Below, piece after piece: positions 1-10,951 of a stretch of DNA of 64,000 nucleotides. The number at the start of each line of letters is the position of its first letter. Positions within the stretch are counted from its first letter, which is position 1. Location of the stretch: assembly GCA_020747015.1 (NCBI GenBank), contig JAGTJM010000004.1, positions 496,001 to 560,000 of the forward strand, read 5' to 3'. The stretch is from Pyrenochaeta sp. MPI-SDFR-AT-0127 (Eukaryota; Ascomycota; Dothideomycetes; Pleosporales; Cucurbitariaceae). The notes under the pieces are model-generated. The model was given only the letters and a program-made list of their open reading frames with translations, was not told the DNA's origin and did no database searches. The position numbers were made by a program, and so were the translations under genes.

Positions 1-2
1 AA

Positions 3-1359
3 GCCACAGATCTCATTTCCACCCAAGAGCCAATAATAACAGCAATCGTTGAAGGACCGGGGCTTTTATCAGTCCAAAACTATACCACTCTGGAAATCTA
101 CGCTGGGCCTGCTGGTCCACGAGCAACACAAACTGACAGCAGCTGCAACGCCACCGCGGAATATGTTTCCAAGAAAACTGTTGCATACTTTGTCACCGAG
201 CACGGAAATGCCGTCATCGATGGCGATATCATCTTCGGCACTGAAGCTGAGATACGCAGTGCAGCAGTCAACCCTTCAATCCGCAAGAGAGCATTTTCCC
301 TGATCTCCAGTTCACCCCGAAAATGGCCCGGAGGCGTAGTATACTACAAATGGGATGTCGATCTACCCGAAACACATAAGAATTACTTCCTTGCCGGCGC
401 TACGGAATGGACTAACAGGCTCCCGTTCTTAAGATTCGTCAACGACCCAGATAACACGAGCGGTAAAGCCAGAACTGTCAAAGCAGCTGACGGCAATCGC
501 TCTAGACTTGGCTGCTGCGACGGAGACATTGAGCTGTGCCCCACTTGCAATCCACGGAGTGCAAGGCACGAAATTGGTCATAGTGAGTTTCGCAACCTGT
601 GCCCTATAGAGAAAGTTTATCGCTAACACCAACCTTTCAATAGCTCTGGGTCTAATCCACGAACACCAGCGCCCGGATCGTGATACCTACGTCGACTTTG
701 TCTGCGATGCCATCCCTTGTAGCTCCGAGGTAGAAGACAATATTGAAATAGAAGACGGAAATGGCCGTAACTGGGCCGGCTCGTACGACATAAACTCTGT
801 GATGCACTACGGAGACGGCTGCATTGGAGATGACGCGGATCCTCATAACTGCTTCTCAGTTGTGCCCAGGGCGGGTGTAGTTTTCAACGGCCCTGCGCAA
901 TACCCGTCAAGACTTGATGCACACCGTGTATGCGAACTCTACTACGAAGATTGCCACAGCATCTGTGGTGACGGCATCTTAACGCCGGGTGTCGAAGACT
1001 GTGATGACGGTAACAACGTGGACGGCGACTCTTGTCCAGCAGATTGCCAGGGTGGACCAACGTGCGTGCCGACATGCGATCCGCTGCCACCGAACAACCT
1101 TTGCGGAGTTCGTGCGACATGCACTGTTTTCAACCCATCTACTACATTTTCGCACAGTGGTCAGACCTTTTGCATGTGCCAGGCTGGATACCGGGGCACT
1201 GGGTTGGATTTAAGTGGTAACGGCCAGTATCGTGTGACCTGGGGCAATTCCTTTGGAGGGCAAACTCATAGAGTATTTGTCCGGCCTGGGCAGGATTGCG
1301 AGGAGCTCTGTGGTGATAATAACTGCTCAGAGGTACCACTGCAGGATACTTGTCGCTAA
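3..1359 (+). CDS. Astacin-family (M12A) zinc metalloprotease, 5'-partial
   Basis: Probable secreted zinc endopeptidase; the 5' end lies outside the window. The reading frame is open from base 3 to 582, followed by a 61-bp intron (583-643) and a second exon 644-1359. Joining them gives the astacin signature HEIGHTLGLIHEHQRPDRD, with the three zinc-binding His and catalytic Glu, and a Met-turn SVMHYGD near 796. Before the signature there is a WPGGVVYYKWD segment, typical of the start of an astacin catalytic domain. The C-terminal part is Cys-rich: a CGDGILTPGVEDCDDGNN block of the DUF4215 type (about 961-1050), then an EGF-like stretch (about 1090-1200). Family and catalytic residues are directly visible. 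Substrate is unknown. Neighbouring DNA to the right is decayed, but this frame is intact. Signal peptide and start cannot be seen. Confidence 0.88.
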
Positions 1360-3359
1360 GCGCCGTTGGAGTTTGAACTATTCTTATTTCCTTTATTAGT
1401 ACTTTAGATAGCCTTTGTCATAGAATATATTATTAGCATCAAGTCCAAGTGCGTCACTGATCTATAATATAATAAAATCCTTACATAACTATATAAGCAT
1501 TGTAGTCCTAGGTTACATCTATACCTACACTGTTATAAGATAAAAGTATATGCTGTGAGGTTGGAAGCATAACCTACTAGCGGGAGTCAATAGCCCAGCA
1601 TCAATGGATATAAGATAAGATAATTGATAGTGAACTTACTAGGCAAGATTATCAGAAAATCAGCCATGATTAAAAACAGAGATTAAGAGGTAGTGATGCA
1701 AAAGTAATGGATAAAGGAGTCATTACAGGAATGGATGTTCCTGGAGTTTCTACGAAAGAGAATGTAACAGGCAGTGTTGGAGATATATTACTTGCCTGCT
1801 TCGGCGCTCGTTTGTATACGGTAACGGAACTGTACACGCTTCCACTGGCTTAGGTTCCTGTGCGCTAGTAGCTGTTTGATGTATATCTGTTGCCTGGGTA
1901 TGATATGCAGGAAAGAAATGGATTTAATATCTAACTCTCGGGCGACGATGAGTGGTGGGGTACTTAAATGTGTCTAGCTCACCCATACTCACTAGACCTA
2001 AGAATTCCCTAATCTAGCCTGCATTTGTGAACCATAATCGCCACTCGCTAGAATTAGAGCGATGTTATAGTATGAGGCCCACATCTGGGACGAAGAGGTG
2101 GGCTTGAAAAGGGCCATAAAAGGGTCTCCAGCCTTCGCTTGAATTTATGATAGCCGGCAAGGTACTTTCCTATTCACACGCATCCTGGTATCACTTGACT
2201 GTCGTCGCATTTCATTCGATGCGTAGATGTCCTTCCTCTCTCTAAATCAAGAATGCCAACGGTGCGAAGGACTTCATTCAACATGCAAAAAAGAAAGGCG
2301 GTGGTGATGATTTAGCTCCTTCTATAAATGGGAACCGGATCTACGACTTTTTTCAACCGCAAATAGAGACGCGGCACCAAGGCAAGCTTGAACAGTAGGA
2401 CTCGTTAGTCTATTCTACCTTCCCTAGGTGCATATTAATCAAGAGCATAGTTTTGTAGAAAAGAAGTGCCTCGAAGTTTCTGTGTGCGATTCAAAATCAT
2501 TGAAGCACTTTATCTTTCTACTGGCTTAAAGCATCGACGGCACAATGAAGAAGAACGGCTGTATTGAGGCTGTCTGGCAATACTGAAACACGTTCACTGG
2601 GCCATGGAAAAGGAAGCACAGCGCTATACCTAGTGAGAATATCGAGAGCGTTACTAACGTAAGTAGCACAATACCTGTAACATGATTACAACTAACTAGA
2701 TAGAACATCTGTAATGACCTAATGAAAGACCTCGATCTGCTCCGAGAAAATACCCACGACGATATACTGACCGAAACCATCTCGAAGCCTATCGTCTCAA
2801 CTGTGGCAGAAAGATTGGTATGAGTACGATAGACCCAGGACACGTGTGACCGATTGGGTTTGCTCTTATCAAACATCTTCACTAGTTCCAAAATTGGCGA
2901 AGACATTGAATCGAGTGCTCGAGCGGGCACAGGTCGAGGGCTGAAGTACAAGGCATGCTACTCAAAATGCCATACGAACGGATACTGACGGGTGCACACA
3001 ATTAGGAGGTGATGTTCATTTGTTTCTTAAACGAAGATGGCATGACAGAACTCGCGATCCGACTCATGAAAGATGCGAAGAACATGTCTAGAGCTCCTGA
3101 GAGCAAGAGGTAAACCCCAATTCTACAGCTAAAGATTGAACATTGTAATCGCCGTAGGCCAAAGAACTCGTTAGCTGAGGGTCGTGAACCAGATCTGCTC
3201 TGTTTCAATTCCCTCCTTCCCTACCCAGCGAATTTCCTCAATATCTCTGCATTTTGAGATTGTCGCACAATAGAGGAGCTGCTTAGCATTACACTGCCAA
3301 GACATACTAATTCAAATCCTATCCTGTGGAGGGAAGACCTACTCGAAACGCCCTTTTCC
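1360..3359. other. Gene-poor AT-rich stretch
   Basis: About 2 kb without a gene I can name. 1360-2500 is AT-rich with many stops in all frames. Between about 2540 and 3260 there are several short open stretches on the plus strand flanked by splice-like signals, plus an antisense open frame on the minus strand. I could not assemble a consistent protein from them. Probably decayed gene or transposon DNA. Confidence 0.5.
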
Positions 3360-3499
3360 TTGAGTTCAAGCAAGGAGGGAGCCATCGAGACAGCGGGCGC
3401 ATTCGCTAAGAGGAATCGCAGTTTAGGTGTGCGTGCCTGTTCCCCTGAGCCACCAATTATGCATGATTGTAGAGCGAACTATCTATTCTTGATAGGTAA

Positions 3500-4606
3500 T
3501 GTACTCAAAGCATTTTTCATCGAGCACAATGTCACAAGACTCATCTCTACATCTCTAGATAAGCATCACTCGGAGTGTGACCGAATGCGAGCTGCGGCGC
3601 ACGGTAATAAAGACACGTATTATAACAACTACCAATTGCGCTAAAGCCGCGTTGATGGCCAGAATACTTTCCTTGGAAACAATAGGAGGGAAGCTGTGAG
3701 CGAGGCTTTCCTTGAGCTGAGCATTCCAGATAAGCCGAATCTTTGCCAGCGTCCTGCAGCAGAACAGAAGTACAACATTGAAATGAGTCAGACAAACGAT
3801 CGCAAAGTCTCAGACTCGATGGCAAGTCTTAAGGAACACAGGCAAAAGAAGGGAGCCTTAACAGAAGAAAGCCTTAAAAAGTGTCAAACAGAACATTGCT
3901 ATCAGCCCAATAGTCCACCACTATACCATTATGGGATATTCGATTGTTGTCGCTTCATGATGTTCAAGAAGGCCACATTACAAAGTAAACTAGGCATTTC
4001 TGTCCTGCAAGACATGACGTCGTTCCTGAAGACGCCTTCTGGGGTCGAATACAAGCCTGGCGTCGAACCAGATAAATGCCACTGTCACGACACTAAAGAA
4101 ACACTCATGTATGATTGGAAGTACGTGTACGACTGTTACAAGGATGATTGCATTCAAAGCTGCGGATTTGGAGAGCTCTATTTCGCATGCAATCAGTGGC
4201 TATTATCAGAACAAGATTGGAATTCTCACTGCATTGGTCACGTAAAGGATACGCGCTGGGTTCCATTGCACTTCGATATTCTATTTCATAGTGGAATCTT
4301 CTCCACTCCTGGATACTGCCCATTTTGCCTATTCAATCAAGATCTGCTGCCTTCGACGCGGGCGTATTAGTATTTAGACCGAGGAAAATGGCTACTCTAC
4401 GTACGGAAGCACATCAAAGGTCTAGAGAGGAGGAAATGAGAAAATAGAAGCTTTGTAATTCGCTGTCCCCGCTCTGGATCGCAATGTCCAACCTCCTTCG
4501 AGTGCGTTCTACGTCTACAATTCCACCTTGACGGTATGCATGGCATTCCCATGGTTAAGGACGCGAGTGTACTGAAACTATCCGTGACGGAAAGCAGAAA
4601 ATCCTA
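3500..4606 (+). pseudogene. Decayed DUF3435-type (tyrosine-recombinase-like) protein, C-terminal part
   Basis: One frame (codons starting at multiples of three) reads through three in-frame stops: TAA near 3642, TAG at 4368 and TGA at 4437. It retains the end of a DUF3435 domain: DRMRAAAHGNKDTYYNNYQ (about 3579-3635), then SRVDGQNTFLG, then LSIPDKPNLCQ. The C-terminus still shows zinc-finger-like segments: a WNSHCIGH block, PGYCPFC, YLDRGKWLLYVRKHIKGL after the TAG, and CPRSGSQCPTSFEC with FHLDGMHG. DUF3435 proteins were long annotated as FluG-like. Some act as the captain tyrosine recombinase of Starship giant transposons. The N-terminal catalytic half is missing or unrecognisable, so this is a relic. 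The TAG and TGA can be explained by C-to-T changes, as in RIP or ordinary decay. Family assignment rests on motif memory, not on a database search. Confidence 0.6.
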
Positions 4607-4634
4607 AGACTTCCATGAAAGACGCTGAAGACTA

Positions 4635-5201
4635 ATGGGTGAGATCTATTCACCTTGCGTTTTCGTCAACATCACGACGGCAATTATGGTCACGCAGGCC
4701 AAGGATGACTCGATAGGAAGCTTGCCGATCAATGACACAATGCTAGGTTCTGAATCACCGGTGTCAATTATTGCAAAGCTTGATATTGTGGTTGGTTTTG
4801 ACCTAGATCCTTCTTCTCCAGCTGAATTGGCGGAAGCAATACTCGAGACGCACCGGAAGTCGGTAGAATTTCCCGGGATTTCATCTACTCGCCCCATGGC
4901 GGTATGGCGTCAGGCCACACCAATATCAGTTGCAGCCAGACAACGTCCTGGCTGGTACTATGTGGTGGTGGCATATGAACAACTTGCTCAAGGCCAGAAA
5001 AATGCTCCAGCAGCATGGCGGGAAAGCTGGGAGGCTTTGGCACACGCAGGAGCGCTAGCCGCGCTTGACGATCGCAACATTCTCCCAGTTGGCTTGCGTC
5101 GTCTTCGACACCAGATACCTCGGGCTAGTCATAGATCACGCACCCGTAACGAGTCAGACTTAAGTTTACATAAAACCACTAGGCAGGAAGGCTGTATTTA
5201 A
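4635..5201 (+). other. Unrecognised open reading frame (188 codons)
   Basis: An ATG-initiated frame directly downstream of the DUF3435 relic. The encoded sequence has no motif I recognise. The N-terminal half is mildly acidic and hydrophobic, and the C-terminal half is rich in Arg and Ala. There are no introns or conserved features to support it. It may be chance or part of the same decayed region. Confidence 0.18.
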
Positions 5202-6257
5202 GGATCCTATCTACGAGGGCGGCGACTTTGCTGTTTAGTATTTCGAAAGTGTTATTTTCTCAGCGTCTCCTGCGGTATCTTCTACTCTTCGCCCTGCGGG
5301 TAGTCTCTTTAGTGGTAATCATGGAGGTTCTTCTACATGGGCGTGGAAAAAATGTGTCAAAGGAAGGAGCACAATAGAAGCATAAGAAATTGAATGGCCA
5401 ATAAAGATCTCAATTGATTCACGCTCTGTCATTATTACATCCTTTTTTTCAGGCTCTGCGTGCCCTATAGATGATCTGTTAAGATCCAAGTAACGGCGTA
5501 TTGTGAGTCTCACTGCAATGCTCCCCTCAAACTGTAAAACATTCCGACACACAAGCAGGTGCGGACCGATGGCTGCTTGTACAAGCTAAAGCAATATTTG
5601 AAGAATAGCACAAACACGAGAAGCACGTCTTTCCAACGACCGTTCCATGGACAGACCTGAAGAAAGATCGAACTGGGATCCACGCGCTCAAGAGCTTGCT
5701 TGGAGGTCTTTTCTACCAAAATGTCAGCAGCGAGTTCCAGAAGTCGTGAAAGATATCGAGAAACTTTCATTGAAGGAGCTGGATTACTCAGGGTCGCTGA
5801 AAGTGCTCCCGTCTTCCACGTCTTCGAAGTCGTTCGTTCTATAAGTTGGCTTCGAACGGAACTCCTATACCTTCACAAAGCTTTCTATATGCACTAGCAG
5901 AGTGATCGCTTAAGTTTATAGAGAAATGATTAGAAATGAAGCCTTCCATTCTGGAAGCACTTTCCAGATGTATGAGTCGTGAGCGGCAGGATTGAGCCGT
6001 ACTTGCGACGGTGGACCTAGCGCGTAGCCCGTGCCTGATCAGCCGAGGGTAGCCGTCAACAACACCATGCGTCCAATACAAACGTCCTCGTTTCAATCAA
6101 GAATAGCCGTTTGTTGTTGGACCTTATCATAGCACTCGTCATTTAGCGTCTCTTATCATTTTGCGCCTCGCTCTCATCTGCATTAACCAGTATTCGTTAC
6201 TAGCCCATAAAGCGTTGAGGTATGACACACATTGCTACCGGTATTATATCGTACAAT
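5202..6257. other. No gene recognised
   Basis: About 1 kb with only short overlapping open frames on both strands and none with recognisable motifs. It lies downstream of the 3' end of the leftward gene at 6258-7725. Confidence 0.4.
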
Positions 6258-7725
6258 TCATTGCATCTGTGAATGCAGCTTCCCACATGCAATGCTACCA
6301 CAGCTCGACTTCATTTGCTGGTCTCCGGCACGATTCTTGCACATCTTGTAACCTCCAACTGTCAAATGCTGATTCATGTGCTTTAGCCATTCCTCCCATA
6401 TCATACCGTCCGACACAACCCCAAAGTCCTCCCAGCAGACTGTACAAAAGCTCCGAATTTCGCCTTGCACCACAGCATGCTGCTTGAAGAAGAAAGTCTT
6501 GTGCATCCCCCTGCACGCCTCAGCCCAGTCGGGAAGATCTCCCTCATTCCATAGCGTGCTGAAGCACCATGAACAATTCCAGAAATTACTGTCAAGGTTT
6601 GCATTTCTATCGTTTTTTTGGATGTATATGGCTCCTGGACACCAGGCGGGTGGGGTTTGCGACAAGTCTTTAACTTTCACTCCAGTTCTAGCAAGACCTT
6701 TGGCCTTCCCAGGTCGACTGCTCATCTCAGCAATTTTAGATACCAGAGGACTGTGCATGCCAACCGTACCAAGAACCGTGGAAGTTTTTTTCGGCTGAGT
6801 TGCATGACTGGCTGGTTCGAACCTTGCTCTAACCTTCCCAACGCCGTGAACAGTAGGCAGAGAAAGCTTAGGCTTCTCAGTTGGATGAGGGGCAGGTTGA
6901 AGACCAAGAGGTTTGCAAGTGTTGCTGACATGTCGTGTAGCGCGCAAATCGGTGGAGCGTTTATGGTCGTCTTTGACAGGTCGTGCAGAGTTACCAGGCT
7001 TAATTACTCCTCTATTAATAGGTGTGGAAACTATAGGTTTGCTGTTATCCTTGGCACCGTGTACGGAACCCGTTCTGAAATTAGGGTTGGTCATGGCCGC
7101 GGAGGCTTTAACCTTCGTACTTCCGCTTATCTTGTTTGCAGAAGGTTTGGTCTTAGGGTTCGCCCTCAGAGCGGGGGTGGGAATCCTAGGATTTGAAATT
7201 GCGCCGGTGATAGGCGTGGCGGCTTTAATCTGACGAGTGCCATTGATAATAGGGGCAGCAACTTGAAGTCGTTGGTATTGCTGTGCTAAAATCGAGATAG
7301 ATTCTAGCTTGGAGCTATGTGATATTTGGAGGAGAGACTCATAATCGATATTTGTTATAGGATCAGCTTTTGCGAGGTGCCCTCGGAGATTTTGAATTAT
7401 CTGCTGTCGCATAGTTTCCAAGACTACTGTAAGTTGGGCCCTCGCTATCTCTGGACAAAGTCAACTACTTGTAAGACGAGGTACATGGTGATCACTAACG
7501 GTCGCCTGAAGCAAACTTCGCTCCGAGGCTCTTAAAGCCAATGTCATATTCATTCTGTATCTTTGGTTTTGCTGATCTAACAGCGAGCTGTAATCTTCTC
7601 AAGTCCTCCTTCTTCTCTTTATTCTTTTCGGCTTTGCGCTTTTTAAGTTCAATCAATAATGACCCAAGGCCAGCGAAGGCGCCGATAATCGCGGGTACGA
7701 GCGCAAAGACTTCTAGACCAGACAT
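6258..7725 (-). CDS. Hypothetical protein with Cys/His-rich C-terminus
   Basis: Likely exons are 7500-7725 and 6258-7426, joined over a 73-bp intron (donor GTTAGT, acceptor TTACAG) in continuous frame, giving about 464 residues. The start MSGLEVFALVPAIIGAF is a hydrophobic helix followed by a very basic Lys/Glu-rich segment (KKRKAEKNKEKKED); similar N-termini occur on fungal NLR-like and ankyrin proteins. The middle is Thr/Pro/Lys-rich and probably disordered. The last 130 residues carry CSWC, CTVCWEDFG, HMNQH and further Cys, spaced like a zinc-binding unit. Function is unknown and I do not recognise the family. An MITE sits about 180 bp upstream of the start codon. The intron is inferred from frame continuity and splice signals only. 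Confidence 0.55.
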
Positions 7726-7904
7726 TCTGGCGAATGAGGCAGTATGATCAAAGACTGAGGTGAACGCAAACGCAAATGATGTATCAATGCAGCAGCCTGC
7801 CTGCCAAACAAGTAGCAGAAAATTGGGGCGGAGTCGTTCGGTGCTCCGCCATGCTGGGCCGCAGCGCAATGGTGGGTGGGGTCAGCTGGTCTCATGCGGC
7901 TCTA

Positions 7905-7944
7905 CCGTGCCTTATCGCGGGACGATGCTCCTCGCGTGACGCAG
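7905..7944 (+). repeat. MITE left terminal inverted repeat
   Basis: It begins CCGTGCCTTATCGCG and pairs with 8234-8274 on the other strand. Confidence 0.8.
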
Positions 7945-8233
7945 TTATATCTCTCTAAAGAAAGAAGATATAAAGTAAGTTATCTAAGAAATAATCTTCT
8001 CTTTTATTATCTCTATAACTTTAAAAGAAAAACTTTTAAAAAAGTATATTAAATGTTCCCCCTTTTAGGGAAAATTATTTATAATAGCTTTTTGTAAAAA
8101 AGTAAAATCCTAGATATATAGAGCTACTTAAGAAGTCTATCTTTTATATTAGACTTTTTTTATTTTCTCTACTAGAAAAGGCTAGAAAGCTAATTAAAAA
8201 GGTAGACTTTTAGTAGATTTTGGTAAGGAAAAT

Positions 8234-8274
8234 CTTGCGTTATGTGAGGAGCAGCGTCACGCGATAAGGCATGG
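8234..8274 (-). repeat. MITE right terminal inverted repeat
   Basis: Read on the minus strand it begins CCATGCCTTATCGCG. It differs from the left repeat at several positions and has one extra base. Confidence 0.8.
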
Positions 8275-8693
8275 TACTGCAGCTCTTATGTTCTGACTGC
8301 GGATCCGTAAGCGAGGATATGGTGTCGATTTATAGGCAGACACCTACTTGAGGCTATCGCATGTATATTGTGACATCACACCGACGCGGGAGGCAGTCAG
8401 AATTTGGGTATCTACCATCGCTGTTCTTGGGGAAAAATTCGATGCCACGATTTCAAGAATGTATTCAAAAAACGCTCTTCCTAAAAGAAAGAGCACGTTG
8501 ATTGTTGACGAATAGAGTGAGCTTGCCTACAAAAAAATGAATCTATAAATCATGCCACCGAAGTTTGGATGCTAGGGTTCAACAGCCGCGATGCCACGAG
8601 CCTGCATGCTGTTAGAATCCGAACCTCCTCATTGAGACATCACAGATCTGCCTCTATATGTTTCATTCTTCAAAAGGTTACAACAAATGGTTG
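8275..8693. other. No gene recognised
   Basis: About 420 bp between the MITE and the HET-type pseudogene. I see no motif or long open frame. Confidence 0.4.
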
Positions 8694-9745
8694 TTAAGAG
8701 AGTACTATATTGTCGTACTCAGGCGCAAGCTCACTCCAAGCGCGCATTTCTACCATACCAATACCAACCCTTTGCGCAACAACAGGGCAAATTTCACTCA
8801 CGAGCATAACATGAAGGAACCAAGCGCTCTCTGTTTTTCGGGGTTCTTGTGTGTGTCCGAGAACGTGGCGTGTCGAATGCGTCTGAGCATATCGTGCCGG
8901 TTCTGAGGCAATGCCTGCTGCTATCACAATAATCGTGTGCTTTATATCCAAGTCGATGTATTTCTCTGTCCATGCTTGGGGAAGCTGTGCTAGTTGTCCC
9001 ACCATAAGTTTGCCATTGGTGACGATGTCTAGCTTGATAAATCCAGGAGTTTCGACATGACTGTGCGACGCGAGCTTCTGAAGACTTACGTTCGCACTGG
9101 TTGTCTGAAATACAAGCTTGCCAGGGTGTGCAAGGCCAGTGCTGGCAATGTAGTCTTCTGAGCCATGCTGTGCTATAGTTCATGGGTTTTGTGGGCAGTT
9201 GCGCCACGCTGTTTCAGTCGTTTCTACGTCAGGCATAAATCTCATCTCGGAGTACAGTGAATCAATCACCGGAAGCATTTTCAAAGTTTCTACGTTTACT
9301 TTTTGCCAGAACTACATTTCATCTGCGCCGATACGTCGCAAGCCAAAGTCTGTCTCGTCAATGTAGAAGCGTACCAGTGTGCCACAGTTCCGCTTCTCGA
9401 CGCTTGAGTTTGTGTCGTACTTGCTGCGTCTGTTCCAAAATGCCCATGACCAGCTTGGAATGTCCGGTACGTTCTGTCTCTGCCGATATTCTCCATCATG
9501 TTCCCACAATAGTGCCTGTGCAAAGTGTCGCTCTGGTAGTCCGTAAAGTAACCGCTTTCCCGTTGCTGACACAAAGCAATTTCCGATCCCGACAGAACCA
9601 TTCAAAATATCTGATCCGAATGTAAGATTGTGTGAAGTATAATCTGCGACGGTAGTGACGTATGTCGCAAACCGATGAAGATTCCATGGATTGGCGCTCG
9701 CCGCAAATCCGCCAATCTCTTCTTGCTCCATTTCATGACTCGAGA
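8694..9745 (-). pseudogene. HET-type protein, C-terminal remnant
   Basis: A single minus-strand frame runs from about 9745 to 8694 and is broken by a TAG at 9309-9311 and a TGA near 9158. The upper part carries the block usually found C-terminal to the HET domain in fungal incompatibility-type proteins: NLTFGSDILN, LLYGLPERHFAQALLWEHDG and IPSWSWAFWN, then CGTLVRFYIDE. The HET domain itself should lie at higher coordinates, but a stop at about 9747 and DMATS-like sequence are there instead. The gene is therefore truncated at its 5' end as well as interrupted. HET proteins trigger self/non-self cell death, and this copy is unlikely to be functional. A second, intact HET gene lies at 18245-20398. 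Confidence 0.65.
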
Positions 9746-9841
9746 TCTAATTATGAAATTCAGCACCGAGCACTCGAGCGGTGGTTTGTCTATTCAAACC
9801 GATCGTTAGAGCGACAAAAGGAATTGGTGGCCAAAGCTGTT

Positions 9842-10725
9842 TACCAGACACCAACCATCCTAGGCTTCGATATCAACGACAAGATTACCAAGTTGGCCCC
9901 TCATATGCTCCCGGTCATGGTCAAGAGCTGATTTCCCCCATGCTTCGTATCGGCAGACCGAAGATTCTCAAGATTTCAGTTACTTGCTCTTGGTGTGCAG
10001 CAACCGCCAGATGTGGGCTCCCACCTGAACATTCTGCTGGGTCTTAAGATGATCGAGGACTTCATTACCGATAACCCAGAGTACGGAAACTGTGGGCGCG
10101 GATTGTCGACCGACTTCGTACCAGCCGGCAAGGCACGTCTCAAGGCGTATCTTCGCTACTGAGGTGACTCTTTCGATGGAATTTGGGACTACTACACGTC
10201 AGGGAGTCGAATTCCAATTGCCGATATTGAAAATGACAAAGAAATGTTGCGTGACCTGATTTTGCTGTTCCGCGGATGATATTATCCGGCTGATATGATT
10301 CGGAAAGAGTCTGAGGCCAAGAAGCGTCGTGCAATCTTTGGCACGAAGCCCACGTCACTTTATTTCTCCCTTGACCCTAATAAACCGTACCCCAACCCCA
10401 AGCTCTACTTCTATCCTGGCTACCAGGCTCCAAATGATGAGGCAATTGCCCAGGGTATTGACAACTGGTTGAAAAAGTGGTCCTGGTACGACGGCGGGAA
10501 GTCATTGGAACAAATGGTTTCGAATGTATTGTGAGTTACTCTTCGGCCAGACTTGTTCCCTTATCTCGGTTGACTAATCTCAATAACAGCGACTACCGAA
10601 AGTTGGATGAGAAGCCTGGAATATTTACCTTTCTAGGCGTTGGCAGGAAGAAAAGTGAGGAGGACAGTGGGTTGCCTCTTCAGGTTTATGTAACACCTGA
10701 GCTATATGAGATACCGCGACTTTAG
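9842..10725 (+). pseudogene. DMATS-type aromatic prenyltransferase pseudogene
   Basis: DMATS enzymes transfer dimethylallyl groups to tryptophan or other aromatic substrates in fungal alkaloid pathways. One frame from 9842 to 10530 shows the C-terminal two-thirds of such a protein: GFDINDKITKLAPHMLPV, then GSHLNILLGLKMIEDF, then ARLKAYLRY, SFDGIWDYYTSGSRIP and KLYFYPGYQ. An intron (10531-10589) leads to the last exon, 10590-10725, ending IFTFLGVGRK ... LQVYVTPELYE. Three in-frame TGA codons interrupt it, at 9929, 10160 and 10277. The N-terminal part is missing, with HET-like sequence abutting on the left. It lies beside an O-methyltransferase and a P450 remnant and looks like part of a former metabolite cluster. 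The family call is firm; the original substrate cannot be told. Confidence 0.82.
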
Positions 10726-10951
10726 AATGTCTTAGTACAAATGAAAATCATGCAGTCTATATCTAGGATTATGTATTTTACCTTTAGTATAATCTATTTA
10801 TAAGAGTTCTGCAAGAAAGTAGAGCATATACTCTTACTATTCAGTGAAGACTTCGTGACAGGAGGGTAAGAAGGATGCCAGAGAGCTTGTAAGAGTCACT
10901 TTTTAGTTAATTTGTATACGTGGGTATATAAACCTCTCTAATTTGAGTACA

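Larger units (their letters stand above)
7905..8274. mobile_element. MITE, 370 bp, about 40-bp terminal inverted repeats, TA target duplication
   Basis: The left end (7905-7944) and the reverse complement of the right end (8234-8274) match over about 40 bases with a few differences and one gap. The outer 15 bases read CCRTGCCTTATCGCG in both. Each end is flanked by TA (7903-7904 and 8275-8276), the target duplication of Tc1/mariner-type elements. The inside is very AT-rich with no coding frame. Size, long inverted repeats and TA flanks fit a non-autonomous DNA transposon. The parent transposase is not in this window. Confidence 0.82.

Noticed and set aside
2526..2951. 141-codon minus-strand open frame
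   Set aside because: Overlaps plus-strand stretches that look at least as coding, has no motif, and its hydrophobic segment may be a composition effect.
6813..6823. GGTTCGAACC, resembling a tRNA B box
   Set aside because: Lies in a coding exon and no A box or cloverleaf could be found around it.
6618..7196. 192-codon plus-strand open frame
   Set aside because: Antisense shadow of the hypothetical gene at 6258-7725, with no motif.
1..9800. Intact Starship element
   Set aside because: Only a broken C-terminal piece of a DUF3435 gene is present, and no element ends or cargo set could be defined within the window.
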